Assembly: GCF_016756535.1 (NCBI RefSeq)
Contig: NZ_AP023247.1
Location: forward strand, 2,604,501-2,668,500
Source: Mesorhizobium sp. 131-2-1
GTDB lineage: Bacteria; Pseudomonadota; Alphaproteobacteria; Rhizobiales; Rhizobiaceae
Length of the DNA stretch: 64,000 nucleotides
Reading direction: 5' to 3'
The translations under genes and the position numbers were made by a program. This document shows positions 42,354-52,224 of this stretch, in pieces. Positions within the stretch are counted from its first letter, which is position 1; every line of letters begins with the position of its first letter. Under the pieces are notes generated by a model that saw nothing but the letters and a program-made list of their open reading frames with translations, did no database searches and had not been told where the DNA came from.

Positions 42354-44444
42354 TCACTCGACAAAGACCTTGACGCTGGCCGCGCGGCCGGCGGCGTCGA
42401 TCACGGTAAGCGTCGAGTAGCCGGCGCCGTCGGGCAGCCAGGTCGCGGTGCGGCGCCGGTCGATGCCGGTCAGCGGCTTGCCGTTGGCAAGCCAGCGGAA
42501 CGGCGCGCGGCCGCCCTGCAGCTTCAGCACCAGCGGCGAGGCCTCGGCGGAATTCGCGCCAAGGTCGACGCGGGCGCCGTCGGGCGGAAAGACGATCGTC
42601 GGCGCGGGCTCGGTCGGCGTCGCCTGCACCAGCCCGTCCGATCCGGCGCCAAAGCGCGCCAGGGTCACCGGCAACTCCTCGCGTTTCGGGCGGTGCACGC
42701 CGGCCGGCTGCCCAGGCAGTGGAACAGCGGCGAGGCCGGAGCGGACGAAGCCCTCGAACAGGATCGGGGCGGCCGAAACATATCCGGACAGGCCGGGCAC
42801 GGCGCCGGCATCGGCGCGGCCGACCCAGACACCCAACACGTAGCGGCCGTCGAAAGCGACGGACCAAGCGTCGCGGTAGCCATAGGAGGTGCCGGTCTTG
42901 TAGGCGATGCCGCGCTGGGCTGCGCCCTCCGGCGATTTCACGCCTGACAATATATCGGTGATCTGCCAGTTCGCCTGGTCGTCGAGGATGGTGGCGGTTG
43001 TGCGTTCGGCATTGGCCGGCTCGGTGCCGTCGTGCAGCGTGTGCGCCTTGCCGCCATTGGCGAGGCCCGTATAGAGCTGGACGAGATCGCGCAGCGTCAC
43101 GCCGACGCCGCCGAGGCCGATCGCCAGGCCCGGCGCCTCGTTGACCGGCAGCACCGGGCTGACGCCCGCCTGGCGGAAGCGCGCCGTCAGTCTTGCCGGA
43201 CCGACCGCGTCGAGCACCCGGATCGCCGGCACGTTGAGCGATAGCTGCAGCGCCTGGCGGATGCTGACATCGCCCTGGTAGCCCATGTCGAAATTCTTCG
43301 GCCGGTATCCGGCGAAATCGGCCGGGCTGTCTTCGATGATGGTCTCCTGCGCCACCAGGCCCTGCTCGAAGGCGAGCCCATAGATGAACGGCTTCAGCGT
43401 CGAGCCCGGCGAGCGGACGATCTTGGTCATGTCGATCCAGCCGGAGCGGCTGGCGTCGAAGAAATCGGCCGAGCCGACCTCGCCGAGGATTTCGCCGGTG
43501 CGGGCATCGGCCAGCACCATGGCGACGGAAAGCCGAGGCCCGAGCCTGGCGGCGGCTTCCCTCGCCACCTGCTCCAGGCCTTGCTGGACGCTTCTGCGGA
43601 TGGTGAGTTGCAGCGGCTTGCCGGGCACGGCCTTCGGCAGCATGGCATAGGCGGCATGGGCGGCAAGCGCCGGCAGTTTGCGGCGCAGGCTGGAAACATC
43701 GTCGAGTGCGGCGCGCGCCGCCTCGCGCTCGCCGAGCAGGCCGATCGAAACCATGCGGGTGAGCACGCGGTCGCGGGCTGCATGGGCGATGTCGAGGTTG
43801 CGGTCCGGCCGCCGCTTCTCCGGCAGTTGCGGCAGGGCGACGAGCAGTGCCGCCTCCGAAACAGTCAGCCGCTTCGGCTCCTTGCCGAAATAGGCGAGCG
43901 AGGCGGCGCGAACGCCTTCGAGATTGCCGCCATAGGGCGCCAGCGTCAGATAGCGTTCGAGGATCTCGCGCTTGGAAAGCCGGCGCTCGATCTGGATGGC
44001 GCGCAGCATCTGCTTGATCTTGGAGCCGAGGCTGCGGCTGTCGCGCGGCTCGATCAGCCGGGCAAGCTGCATCGACAGAGTCGAGCCGCCGGAGACGATG
44101 TGGCCGTTGCTGACGAACTGGCCGGCGGCCCGGCAAAGCGCCAGCACATCGACGCCGTCATGGTCCCAAAAGCGCTTGTCCTCATAGGCGACCAGCATGT
44201 CGACGAATTGCTTGTCGACTTGGTCGAGCCGAGTCTCCAGCCGCCAGTAGCCGTCGGGCGTGGCGAAAGCGCGCAGCAGCTGGCCGTCGCGGTCCTGCAC
44301 CTCGGTCGAGACCGCGAGCGCCGCCGGCAGCGGCGGCGGGTAGGCGCGGTCGAGTTCCCACAGGCCGGCGACGGCGAGAGCCAGCGCGCCAGTTGCCGAG
44401 GCGGCGGCGATGGCGGTTCGGCGCAGGAATTTTCTGGAGAGCAT
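42354..44444 (-). CDS. pbpC: Penicillin-binding protein 1C
   Basis: 696 residues. A membrane anchor at about 7-27 is followed by a glycosyltransferase domain with EDKRFWDHDGVD and GGSTLSMQLAR, then a transpeptidase domain with S348-T-L-K351, SLN and KTGTS, and a C-terminal BiPBP_C-type domain (IVFPPDGARVDL...). This order is that of PBP1C. In many bacteria pbpC lies beside an alpha-2-macroglobulin gene, as here, which suggests that PBP1C repairs the wall after attack while the macroglobulin traps proteases. The ATG at 44444 follows AAAGG; an ATG at 44456 has no ribosome site. Confidence 0.94.
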   Translation of the reverse strand: MLSRKFLRRTAIAAASATGALALAVAGLWELDRAYPPPLPAALAVSTEVQDRDGQLLRAFATPDGYWRLETRLDQVDKQFVDMLVAYEDKRFWDHDGVDVLALCRAAGQFVSNGHIVSGGSTLSMQLARLIEPRDSRSLGSKIKQMLRAIQIERRLSKREILERYLTLAPYGGNLEGVRAASLAYFGKEPKRLTVSEAALLVALPQLPEKRRPDRNLDIAHAARDRVLTRMVSIGLLGEREAARAALDDVSSLRRKLPALAAHAAYAMLPKAVPGKPLQLTIRRSVQQGLEQVAREAAARLGPRLSVAMVLADARTGEILGEVGSADFFDASRSGWIDMTKIVRSPGSTLKPFIYGLAFEQGLVAQETIIEDSPADFAGYRPKNFDMGYQGDVSIRQALQLSLNVPAIRVLDAVGPARLTARFRQAGVSPVLPVNEAPGLAIGLGGVGVTLRDLVQLYTGLANGGKAHTLHDGTEPANAERTTATILDDQANWQITDILSGVKSPEGAAQRGIAYKTGTSYGYRDAWSVAFDGRYVLGVWVGRADAGAVPGLSGYVSAAPILFEGFVRSGLAAVPLPGQPAGVHRPKREELPVTLARFGAGSDGLVQATPTEPAPTIVFPPDGARVDLGANSAEASPLVLKLQGGRAPFRWLANGKPLTGIDRRRTATWLPDGAGYSTLTVIDAAGRAASVKVFVE

Positions 44445-44469
44445 GGCGCCTTTCATCCGCGTGCTGGCG

Positions 44470-44499
44470 CCTTCTCCCCGCGTGGTGACGGGGAGAAGG
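44470..44499. repeat. Short rhizobial-type palindrome between the macroglobulin gene and pbpC
   Basis: CCTTCTCCCCG pairs with CGGGGAGAAGG across an 8-base loop in the 88-bp gap. It is of the CTTCTCC...GGAGAAG class seen at 10543-10563, and could modulate transcription between the two co-oriented genes. Confidence 0.65.
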
Positions 44500-44532
44500 G
44501 GGCTTTCCGCAAGGCTGGCGACGTCTTCATCG

Positions 44533-47500
44533 TTACGGCGCCTTGACCTCCATCATGCCGGTGGCGGTGCGGGCCGAGTATTGCGGTCGGTACATGTCCT
44601 CCACCGTTGCCGCCGGATGGGCGTAGGTGCCGGGCGTCACCGCGCGCACGACATAGGCCAGCGTGATGTTGCGGTCACCGTCGCCGTCGTTCGGGTTGAA
44701 GGCCGCGACGAAGCGGTCGTCGCGGAACTCGAGATGGGCGGCATCAGTCTGCGCCAGCCAAGAGAAGTTCGACAGCTGGGCGCTGGACACCAGGCCCGGA
44801 TTGTCGATCTCGAAGCCGGCCGGCAACAGGTCGGTGATCAACAGGCGCGAAGGCCAGCTGTTCTGCTCGTAGACCTTAAGCACGACGACATAGCGTTCGT
44901 TCTGCTTGACCTCCGTCACGTTGGCTTCAGTTCCATCGAGCCTGTAGTAGGTGCGATCGATGGTGAAGCCTTCGCCACCGGCCGGCAGCGACTCCACCGG
45001 CGAGGCCACGGTGGTGACCACCGCCTGCAGCGGCGTCTTGCCGGTGTTGGCGATGGTAAGCGGGCTGTCGACGATGTCGCTGCCGCTGAACCGGTCGGAA
45101 TAGCCGCCGGCATGCGGCGCGCCGTTGACGGAGAGCGTGATGGAATCATTGCCCTCCTTCAGCGCCCGCGCCGCGAGCAGCATCCAGGATTCGTCCTGCG
45201 TGCTTGTCCAGCGGGCATCGGCACGCTCCCTGGCGACCAGCTTGATCAGCGCCGGCACGATGGTCGGCACCGGCTTCGATTCGGCGGCCAGCGCCAGGAT
45301 CGCCGCGCCGTCGCGGAGCGGCGAGCCGTAGTCCGAGCGGTAGTAGTCGTATTCGGTGGCCTCCTGCGCCAGACGCAGTGCCGTCTGGAAGGTGGCCTCC
45401 GAGCGCTGCGCGTCGCCATAGAGCGCGAGGCTCGCCGCCAGCTGCGCGACGGCCATCGGGCTGGTGAAGGCTTCGAGCTGCGTGTCGGCATAGTAGCGCA
45501 GGTCGCCGACCGAGGCCTTCTTGTTGCGGGCCAGCACATAAAGCGCATAGGCGATCTCGCTGCCGCGATCCTGGACGTCCTGGTCGTAGCCGAGCGAGTT
45601 CTGCAGGTTGCTCAGCGCCTGGTTCATCGCCAGCGCCGGGACGTCGTATTTCTGCTCGCGCGCCCGGGTCAGGAAGTCGCTGACATAGGCGTCGAGCCAG
45701 AGATCGCCGGAGCCGGGACCCCACAGGCCGAAGCTGCCCGCCGAGGCCTGATAGCTCAGCACCTTGTAGATGGCGTCCTGGATGCGGCCGTGCAGGTCCG
45801 GATCGCTGGCCATGCCGATGCCTGCGGCCAACTCGTTGACATAGAGCAGCGGCATGGCGCGGCTGGTCGTCTGCTCGGCGCAGCCATAGGGGTAGCGGTC
45901 GAGCGTCATCAGCAGTGATGGCACGTCGAAGGCGGCCGCCTGAGAGACGCCGACGCTAACCGAAGCGCCGTCGAGCAGGCTTGCCGCCAGCAGCTCCTTG
46001 TCGACGCGCAGGGCGCCGACATTGGGCTTGAGGTCGACCACCAGGCGGGTGGTGACCGGCAGTTGTGCCGGCCGCACCGGCACATAAAGCGTCTGCTCGA
46101 CCTCGGTGCCGTCGGCATGGGCGAGCTTGATGGTGATCGAGCCGTCGCCCGCGGTCCTGGCGAGCAAGGGCACGGTCAGCGTCTGGCGCTTGCCCTGGGC
46201 GAGCGTCAGCTTCCCGGGCAGCGGCTTGTCGCCGGTCGACAGGTCGCCTGTCGTGTCGATCGACAGGGCATAGTCGCCGGCCGGGCCGTCGGTGTCGGCG
46301 ACATCGAGCCGCATCGTAGCGGCATCGCCAGGCGCCAGGAAGCGCGGCAGGCCGGCGGTGATCACCACCGGATCGCGAACGATGACATCGGCCTGTGCGT
46401 GGCCGACCGCTTCCTTGGTCCAGGCTACCGCCATGACACGCACGGTTCCATTGAACTGCGGGATGTCGAAGTCGACCCTGGCCTTGCCATCGGCATCGAG
46501 CTGAACCGGACCGGAGAAGAAGGCGACCAGCTTCTCGGTCGGCGGGCTGCCTTGCGCCTGCAAGGCGGCGCCGTCGCCGCCGGTGCGCAGCTTGCCGGTG
46601 GTGCCCAGCGAGCCATCGATCAGACGGCCATAGAGGTCGCGAATCTCAAGCCCCAGCATGCGCTGGCCGAAGAACCAGTTTTCGGGATCCGGCGCCTTGT
46701 AGTTGGTGAGGTTGAGGATGCCGACATCGACGGCGGCAACCGTCACATAAGCATTGCTGCCGGGCTGCACGCCGGCAACCGCGACCGGGATCGACAGCTG
46801 TCGGCGAGGCATCGTCTTTTCCGGCGGCGTCAAGGTGACTGCGAGCTTCTTCGAGCCCGGGTCGACCGCCAGCCATTTGACGCCGATGGCGCGTGCCGGC
46901 ATGCGTGTTTCCTGCGCGTCGCCCGGCCTGAAGAGTGTTGCCGTGACATAGGCGCCGGCGCCCCAGTCGTCGCCGACCGGGATATCGACAGTGCCGCCGC
47001 CGGCCGGCACGCTTGCGGTGACGGTCTTCAAGAGCTTGTCGGCGCCGATGGTGACCAGCAATTCGCCGGCAAAGTGCGGCGAGACCTTGAGCTTGGCCAC
47101 TTCGCCCGCTGCATATGTGTCCTTGTCGAGAGCGACCTCGAGGCCGTCGGGCGTCTCGGTGGTGGTGGAACTGACATACCACCCGCCATCGAATTCGTAG
47201 CTGGTCGCCGGACCTTCGGGATCCGCCGTCTCGACCTCCAACCGGTAGCGGCCCCAGTCGACCGGGAGCGACACCGTCGCCTCGCCGTCGGCGGCAAGAT
47301 CGATCTGGCCATTGGCCACCGATTTGGTGAAGGTGACGGGCTCGTAGTTCCACGAGTTGTTGGAGCGGTACCACTGGTAATTGCGCTCGACCTTGACCAG
47401 TGACCAAAGCGCGCCCTTCAGCGCCTCGCGCTTGCCGTCGGGATCGACGGCGATCAGGCTGAATTTCGCCGTGCCGCCCTGCGGCACCTCGTCATCCTCG

Positions 47501-50010
47501 AAATCCGGACGGATGCCAATCATGTGGCCTTGCGGACGGATGCCGATGTTGAGCGAGCGCTCGACGGCGCGGCCGCCGGTTTCGCGCATGCGGACGGTGA
47601 CCTTGGCGTCGACCAGCTTGGTGGTCGAGGGCAACTGGTCGACGGCGACCGGGAAGGTCGCCTTGCCGTCGTCGCCGACCACGGGCAGGCCGGTGAGGGG
47701 CGTCACCGAGGGCTCGGCCGACTGCTCGTCGGCGAGACCGAAGGAATAGCCCTTGAAGCGGTCCCAATCGCGGGCGGTCGACAGCGTCAACTCGCCTTCC
47801 AGCGCAAGTCCGGCGGCCGGCGCGCCATAAAGGAAGCGGCCGTCGACGGTGACATTGGCGGTTTCGCCCTGCGCGATCTCCTGCTTGTCGGCGGAGAGAT
47901 CGAATTCGATGCGATCCGGCACGAAGTCCTCGACCAGGAACATCTGGCTGGCGACGGCCGCCTGCTTGGGATCGGTATGGATCGACACCGTCCAGGTGCC
48001 GCGCATGGCGTTGGGCTCGAGCGGCAGGTCGACGGCATGGCCGCCGGCCGAAGCGCCGTCGCTGACGATGCGGCGGTCCTCGACGCCGTCGGGGCGCGTG
48101 AAGATGAAGGTCAGCGGCAGGTTCTCGACCGCCTTGGCGGCGCCGTCGCGGGCAAGGGCCGCGACATGCACATCCTCGCCGACGCGGTAGATACCGCGCT
48201 CGGTCCAGGCATAGACGTCAAGCGCGCCCGGCGCTGGGCGCCCGGTGACGCCACGGTCGGACAGGTCGAAGCCGGCCCGGCCCATGTCGAGGAAGACGAA
48301 GTCGTTGTCGCCCTGCTTGGCCATCAGCACGGCCGGCACCATGCCGCCTTCGCCGCGGGTCAGGCCAGGGTTGAAGACGGCACGGCCTTCGGCATCAGAG
48401 GTCGCAGTGCCGAGAATTTCATTGTTCCTGGCGAGCAGCGTCAGCTCGGCGCCGGCGATCGGCTTGGCGCTGCCAAGCGAGCGGGCAAAGACGTTGAGCC
48501 CGTCCTGTCCGGTATAGGTCGAGAGCCCAATGTCGGAGACGACGAACCACTGTGTGGCGATCGAATTGTAGTCGTCTTCGCCATGATCGTTGACGGCTTG
48601 CGCGGTCAGCACATAGACCCCGGGCTTGCGCTGCGGGATGGCCTCGTCGACCGGGAAGGAGGTGGTGACGTCCTGGTTGAGGTCGTTGGCGATATCGAGC
48701 TGGCCTTCCCAGACCGGCGAGCCCATCTGGTCGGAAATGTTGGAAATATCATAGCCGTCGAGCTGCTTCAGGAACTGGTAGCCGGACAGAAGCTGCGCAA
48801 GTGAGCGGTCGCCGATGCGATAGAGCTTCATCTTGGCGGCGGTCATGTTGACGGTGACGACCGGGATACCGCGGCGCGCGCCCGCCGGCAGCACGAAGCT
48901 GTCGCCGGTGAAGCGGGCGGAAGGCGCGCGATCCTGGACATAGATCGACAGCACCACCGGCGCGCTGGTCACCTCGCCGATAGCCGCCGGTAGGCCGGCG
49001 CGGAAGGTCACCTCATAGTGCTGGCCGTGCTCCAGCCCTTCGACGCAGATCTGCTTGTCCTTGGCTTCGACGCCCTTGGGAGCGGCGTTGTCGACGGTGA
49101 CGAACTGCGCGTAGTCGACGCCGGTCTTGACCAGATCCTCGGAGAATTGCGCGCAGATGCGCGGCGCGCTGGTGTCGGCATCGATCGTGTGATCGATGAC
49201 GCGGAAACCCTTGCGAGCCTTCAAGTCCGCATAGTCGGCCTGGACCGCCGGTGAGTTGACCAGCGCCAGGCTCGCTTCATAAGCCTGCAGCGAGGGCCGG
49301 TAAAGGTCGCGGCGGTCGAGACCGGCGCCGAGCAGCGCGAGCGCTTCGGCGCGCGTCTTGGTGGTGCGGAGCAGCTTGTAGGCGTTGAAGGCGGCGGAGG
49401 TGGAATTTGCCGGCAAGGTCGACGATTCTGAGGTGTTGGAGGCCGGCTGCACGGCAAGCGTCTCGCGCGCCAGCTCGAGCCAGAGATGGCCGTCGTCGGG
49501 CAGCACCGAAACCGCGGCCTCGTATTTCTGCATGGCCAGGCGGTGGTCGCCGGTAAGCCTCGCCTGCTCGGCCGCATCCTGGAGCGCCGCCAGACCCTCG
49601 GTCGGCTTGTCATAGACCGGATCGGTCAGCTTGTTGCGGTACTGCTGCGCCTGGTCGGCCATCCAGTTGGGAAAAAAGGCCAGTTCCGGCGGCGCGCCGA
49701 TATCGGGATCGCCGTCGACATTGGCGACCTTGCCGGCGACGGCGCCGTTGAAGGGTTTTAGCTGGTTATAGTCGGATTTGAGAAAGCACCATTTGGCCTT
49801 GGTGTTGTAGGTGAAGGCCCGGCAGGCGGGATCGCCGAGGCATGTCGTCTTGCATTGGTCGAGGGTGACATTCTGGTCGGACCTGAGGTCGAACCCGAAA
49901 TAGTCGGAATTGTCCGTCGTCACGATCCGCCGAGCCTCGGCCGCTTGCGCGACACTGCTCAAGGCGAAAAAGAGAAGGACCAGGAACGAGAGACCACGAG
50001 CCGCGCGCAT
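44533..50010 (-). CDS. Bacterial alpha-2-macroglobulin with N-terminal PAN-like domain
   Basis: 1825 residues. A signal peptide (cleavage after AQA, about residue 23) has no lipobox Cys, so unlike E. coli YfhM this is probably not a lipoprotein. A PAN/Apple-like cysteine domain follows (DQCKTTCLGDPACRAFTYNTKAKWCF). Then come macroglobulin domains with the MG-type strand repeats, a bait-like region, and the thioester motif GCAEQ (C1377, Q1380), so covalent trapping of proteases should be possible. The C-terminal receptor-like domain ends near KAP. It is 88 bp upstream of pbpC on the same strand, an arrangement described for many bacteria. The ATG at 50010 starts the signal peptide and follows GGAGGG. 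Confidence 0.94.
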   Translation of the reverse strand: MRAARGLSFLVLLFFALSSVAQAAEARRIVTTDNSDYFGFDLRSDQNVTLDQCKTTCLGDPACRAFTYNTKAKWCFLKSDYNQLKPFNGAVAGKVANVDGDPDIGAPPELAFFPNWMADQAQQYRNKLTDPVYDKPTEGLAALQDAAEQARLTGDHRLAMQKYEAAVSVLPDDGHLWLELARETLAVQPASNTSESSTLPANSTSAAFNAYKLLRTTKTRAEALALLGAGLDRRDLYRPSLQAYEASLALVNSPAVQADYADLKARKGFRVIDHTIDADTSAPRICAQFSEDLVKTGVDYAQFVTVDNAAPKGVEAKDKQICVEGLEHGQHYEVTFRAGLPAAIGEVTSAPVVLSIYVQDRAPSARFTGDSFVLPAGARRGIPVVTVNMTAAKMKLYRIGDRSLAQLLSGYQFLKQLDGYDISNISDQMGSPVWEGQLDIANDLNQDVTTSFPVDEAIPQRKPGVYVLTAQAVNDHGEDDYNSIATQWFVVSDIGLSTYTGQDGLNVFARSLGSAKPIAGAELTLLARNNEILGTATSDAEGRAVFNPGLTRGEGGMVPAVLMAKQGDNDFVFLDMGRAGFDLSDRGVTGRPAPGALDVYAWTERGIYRVGEDVHVAALARDGAAKAVENLPLTFIFTRPDGVEDRRIVSDGASAGGHAVDLPLEPNAMRGTWTVSIHTDPKQAAVASQMFLVEDFVPDRIEFDLSADKQEIAQGETANVTVDGRFLYGAPAAGLALEGELTLSTARDWDRFKGYSFGLADEQSAEPSVTPLTGLPVVGDDGKATFPVAVDQLPSTTKLVDAKVTVRMRETGGRAVERSLNIGIRPQGHMIGIRPDFEDDEVPQGGTAKFSLIAVDPDGKREALKGALWSLVKVERNYQWYRSNNSWNYEPVTFTKSVANGQIDLAADGEATVSLPVDWGRYRLEVETADPEGPATSYEFDGGWYVSSTTTETPDGLEVALDKDTYAAGEVAKLKVSPHFAGELLVTIGADKLLKTVTASVPAGGGTVDIPVGDDWGAGAYVTATLFRPGDAQETRMPARAIGVKWLAVDPGSKKLAVTLTPPEKTMPRRQLSIPVAVAGVQPGSNAYVTVAAVDVGILNLTNYKAPDPENWFFGQRMLGLEIRDLYGRLIDGSLGTTGKLRTGGDGAALQAQGSPPTEKLVAFFSGPVQLDADGKARVDFDIPQFNGTVRVMAVAWTKEAVGHAQADVIVRDPVVITAGLPRFLAPGDAATMRLDVADTDGPAGDYALSIDTTGDLSTGDKPLPGKLTLAQGKRQTLTVPLLARTAGDGSITIKLAHADGTEVEQTLYVPVRPAQLPVTTRLVVDLKPNVGALRVDKELLAASLLDGASVSVGVSQAAAFDVPSLLMTLDRYPYGCAEQTTSRAMPLLYVNELAAGIGMASDPDLHGRIQDAIYKVLSYQASAGSFGLWGPGSGDLWLDAYVSDFLTRAREQKYDVPALAMNQALSNLQNSLGYDQDVQDRGSEIAYALYVLARNKKASVGDLRYYADTQLEAFTSPMAVAQLAASLALYGDAQRSEATFQTALRLAQEATEYDYYRSDYGSPLRDGAAILALAAESKPVPTIVPALIKLVARERADARWTSTQDESWMLLAARALKEGNDSITLSVNGAPHAGGYSDRFSGSDIVDSPLTIANTGKTPLQAVVTTVASPVESLPAGGEGFTIDRTYYRLDGTEANVTEVKQNERYVVVLKVYEQNSWPSRLLITDLLPAGFEIDNPGLVSSAQLSNFSWLAQTDAAHLEFRDDRFVAAFNPNDGDGDRNITLAYVVRAVTPGTYAHPAATVEDMYRPQYSARTATGMMEVKAP

Positions 50011-50295
50011 TGCCACATCACCCTCCAGACATCGCCAGCGTTCCAGCATGATCAAGCTTCAGTCGGGCTTGTCAACGCCGGAGCTCGGCAGGTTTGCACC
50101 CGCCAACGGTTTCCATGCCGGCCAAAGGCCGGTATTTCGACAGAACCTCCATAGGACAAGGGATCACGCAATCTTGCGAAGACGCAAAAGGTGTGAATTC
50201 CAAGCCCTGTCTATTTCAGACAATTGGATTGTGGCCCCTTTACGAGCGTTTCAGAACTTCATTCCAATTTTAGTTTTGTCGACTAGGTTATCTTA

Positions 50296-52224
50296 ATGCC
50301 GGCGCGTGAAACGCAGATGTCAGGAGTGTTCGCGCCAGGGCGCGGGCTTCCGCGCGCCCTGCTTCTGGCTGCGCTTTGCGCGGCTGGGTTGATGGCCGAA
50401 TCGCGGCCGGCGACGGCCTTCGAGATCTTTGGCATCAAACTTTGGGGTTCTTCGAACGACGAGGACGCCGATATCGTCGATCCGCTGCGCTATTCCGTCA
50501 CCATCGAAGCGCCCGATGCGGACAAGGATCTGGTCAAGAAGCTGGAAAACGCCTCGACGCTGAAAGCGGACGAGGAGCGCCCGGTCTCCGGCTCGCTCGG
50601 CCTGCTCGCCAAGGCGCGGGCCGACCGCGAGCAGCTGGTCGCCGCCCTTTATGCCGACGCCCGCTATGAAGGCGTCGTCACCGTCACGATTGACGGCAAG
50701 CCGCTCGACGACCTGCCGCCCGACGCCGAGTTCAAGGGGCCGCAGCCGATCCCGGTGGTCATTGCCATCGCCGCCGGCGCGAAGTTCACGCTGGGCGACA
50801 TCAGGCTGGAAGGCGATGCCGCAGGGCTCGCCAGCGCCGATTTCGGCCTGATCGCCGGCGGCGATGCCGGCTCGGGCGCCGTGCTCAAGGCAGAAGCGCT
50901 GATCGTTCGCGCGCTGAAACAGGAAGGCCGGCCGCTGGCCAGGATCACGGACCGCCAGATCATCGCCGACCATGCAACCTCGACGCTCGATGTGACGCTG
51001 ACGGTCGCGGCCGGGCCGGTCGCCGGCTATGGTGACACCACGGTCGACGGCACCGAGAAGGTCGACCGCGACTTCACCGAATACATGACCGGGCTGAAGC
51101 GCGGCCGGCAATATTCGCCCGACGAGATCGACGACGCGCGCGACCGGCTGTTGGGCCTCGAAGTGTTCAACAGCGTGACGATGAAGGAAGGCGAAAGCCT
51201 CGACGCTCAAGGGAACGTCCCGATCAACGTCCAGGTCAGCGAGCGCAAGCCGCGCTATTTCGGGCTTGGCGCCACCGTCTCCAACACGGAAGGATTGGGT
51301 CTGGAAGGCTATTGGGGCCACCGCAACCTGTTCGGGCGCGCCGAAAAGCTGCGTATCGAGGGTGCCATCAGCGGCATCGGCAGCAACGATCTGGGCGAAC
51401 TCAACTACAATGCCGGCATCATGTTCGAGAAGCCGGGCGTGCTTGGGCCGTCGTCGAAATTCTTCACCGGCATTAAGACGGTGTTCGAGCACCCCGACGC
51501 CTATGACCATTTCTCGGTCAAGGGCAACATGGGCGTCTCCTATGACCTGGACAAGAAGCAGAGGGTTTCGGCGGAATTCGCCCTCGACTATTCGAGGATC
51601 ACCGACGCTTTCGGCAAGCACACCTACCTGATCGCCAGCGTTCCCTTGCAATATGTCTATGACGCCAGGGACAACCGGCTTAACCCGACGAGGGGTTTCA
51701 GGGTTCTGGCCTATGCCGAGCCCAGCTACGACATCCTGAACGGCGCGACGTTCCTGAAGCTGAAGGGCGAAGGGTCGGCCTATCAGTCGCTCGACACGGC
51801 GAGCAAATTCGTCCTGGCCGAGCGCGCCAGCATCGGCTCGATCGTCGGCACCGGCCTGCAGAACGTTCCGGCCGATCGGCGCTTCTATTCGGGCGGCGGC
51901 GGCTCGGTGCGCGGCTATGCTTATCAGGGCATCGGTCCAAAGGACATCGACGGACAGCCGATCGGCGGGCTTTCCTTCTTCGAGACTTCGGTCGAGATGC
52001 GCATCGCCGTCACCGACACGATCGGCATCGTGCCGTTCGTGGATGCCGGCACCGTCTCGACCAAATCCTTCCCGGACTTTTCCGATGTGAAGGTCGGCGC
52101 CGGCGTCGGCGTGCGCTATCTGACACCGTTCGGGCCGCTGCGCGTCGACGCTGCGGTGCCGCTCAACCGCGGTCCGGGCGATCCGCGCTTCGGCATCTAT
52201 GCCGGCATCGGCCAGGCGTTCTGA
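50296..52224 (+). CDS. tamA: Translocation and assembly module outer-membrane protein TamA
   Basis: 642 residues. A signal-like N-terminus (hydrophobic to about residue 40), POTRA-like domains (about 60-320), and a C-terminal Omp85 beta-barrel with the RGY motif (GGGGSVRGYAYQGIGP) and terminal Phe (GIGQAF) are all present. TamA helps insert or secrete outer-membrane proteins with TamB, whose gene begins right after the stop. Start is ATG at 50296; ATG at 50317 is possible. It is divergent from the macroglobulin gene over a 285-bp gap that has a small CCGGCC-AAA-GGCCGG hairpin and no gene. Confidence 0.92.
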   Translation: MPARETQMSGVFAPGRGLPRALLLAALCAAGLMAESRPATAFEIFGIKLWGSSNDEDADIVDPLRYSVTIEAPDADKDLVKKLENASTLKADEERPVSGSLGLLAKARADREQLVAALYADARYEGVVTVTIDGKPLDDLPPDAEFKGPQPIPVVIAIAAGAKFTLGDIRLEGDAAGLASADFGLIAGGDAGSGAVLKAEALIVRALKQEGRPLARITDRQIIADHATSTLDVTLTVAAGPVAGYGDTTVDGTEKVDRDFTEYMTGLKRGRQYSPDEIDDARDRLLGLEVFNSVTMKEGESLDAQGNVPINVQVSERKPRYFGLGATVSNTEGLGLEGYWGHRNLFGRAEKLRIEGAISGIGSNDLGELNYNAGIMFEKPGVLGPSSKFFTGIKTVFEHPDAYDHFSVKGNMGVSYDLDKKQRVSAEFALDYSRITDAFGKHTYLIASVPLQYVYDARDNRLNPTRGFRVLAYAEPSYDILNGATFLKLKGEGSAYQSLDTASKFVLAERASIGSIVGTGLQNVPADRRFYSGGGGSVRGYAYQGIGPKDIDGQPIGGLSFFETSVEMRIAVTDTIGIVPFVDAGTVSTKSFPDFSDVKVGAGVGVRYLTPFGPLRVDAAVPLNRGPGDPRFGIYAGIGQAF

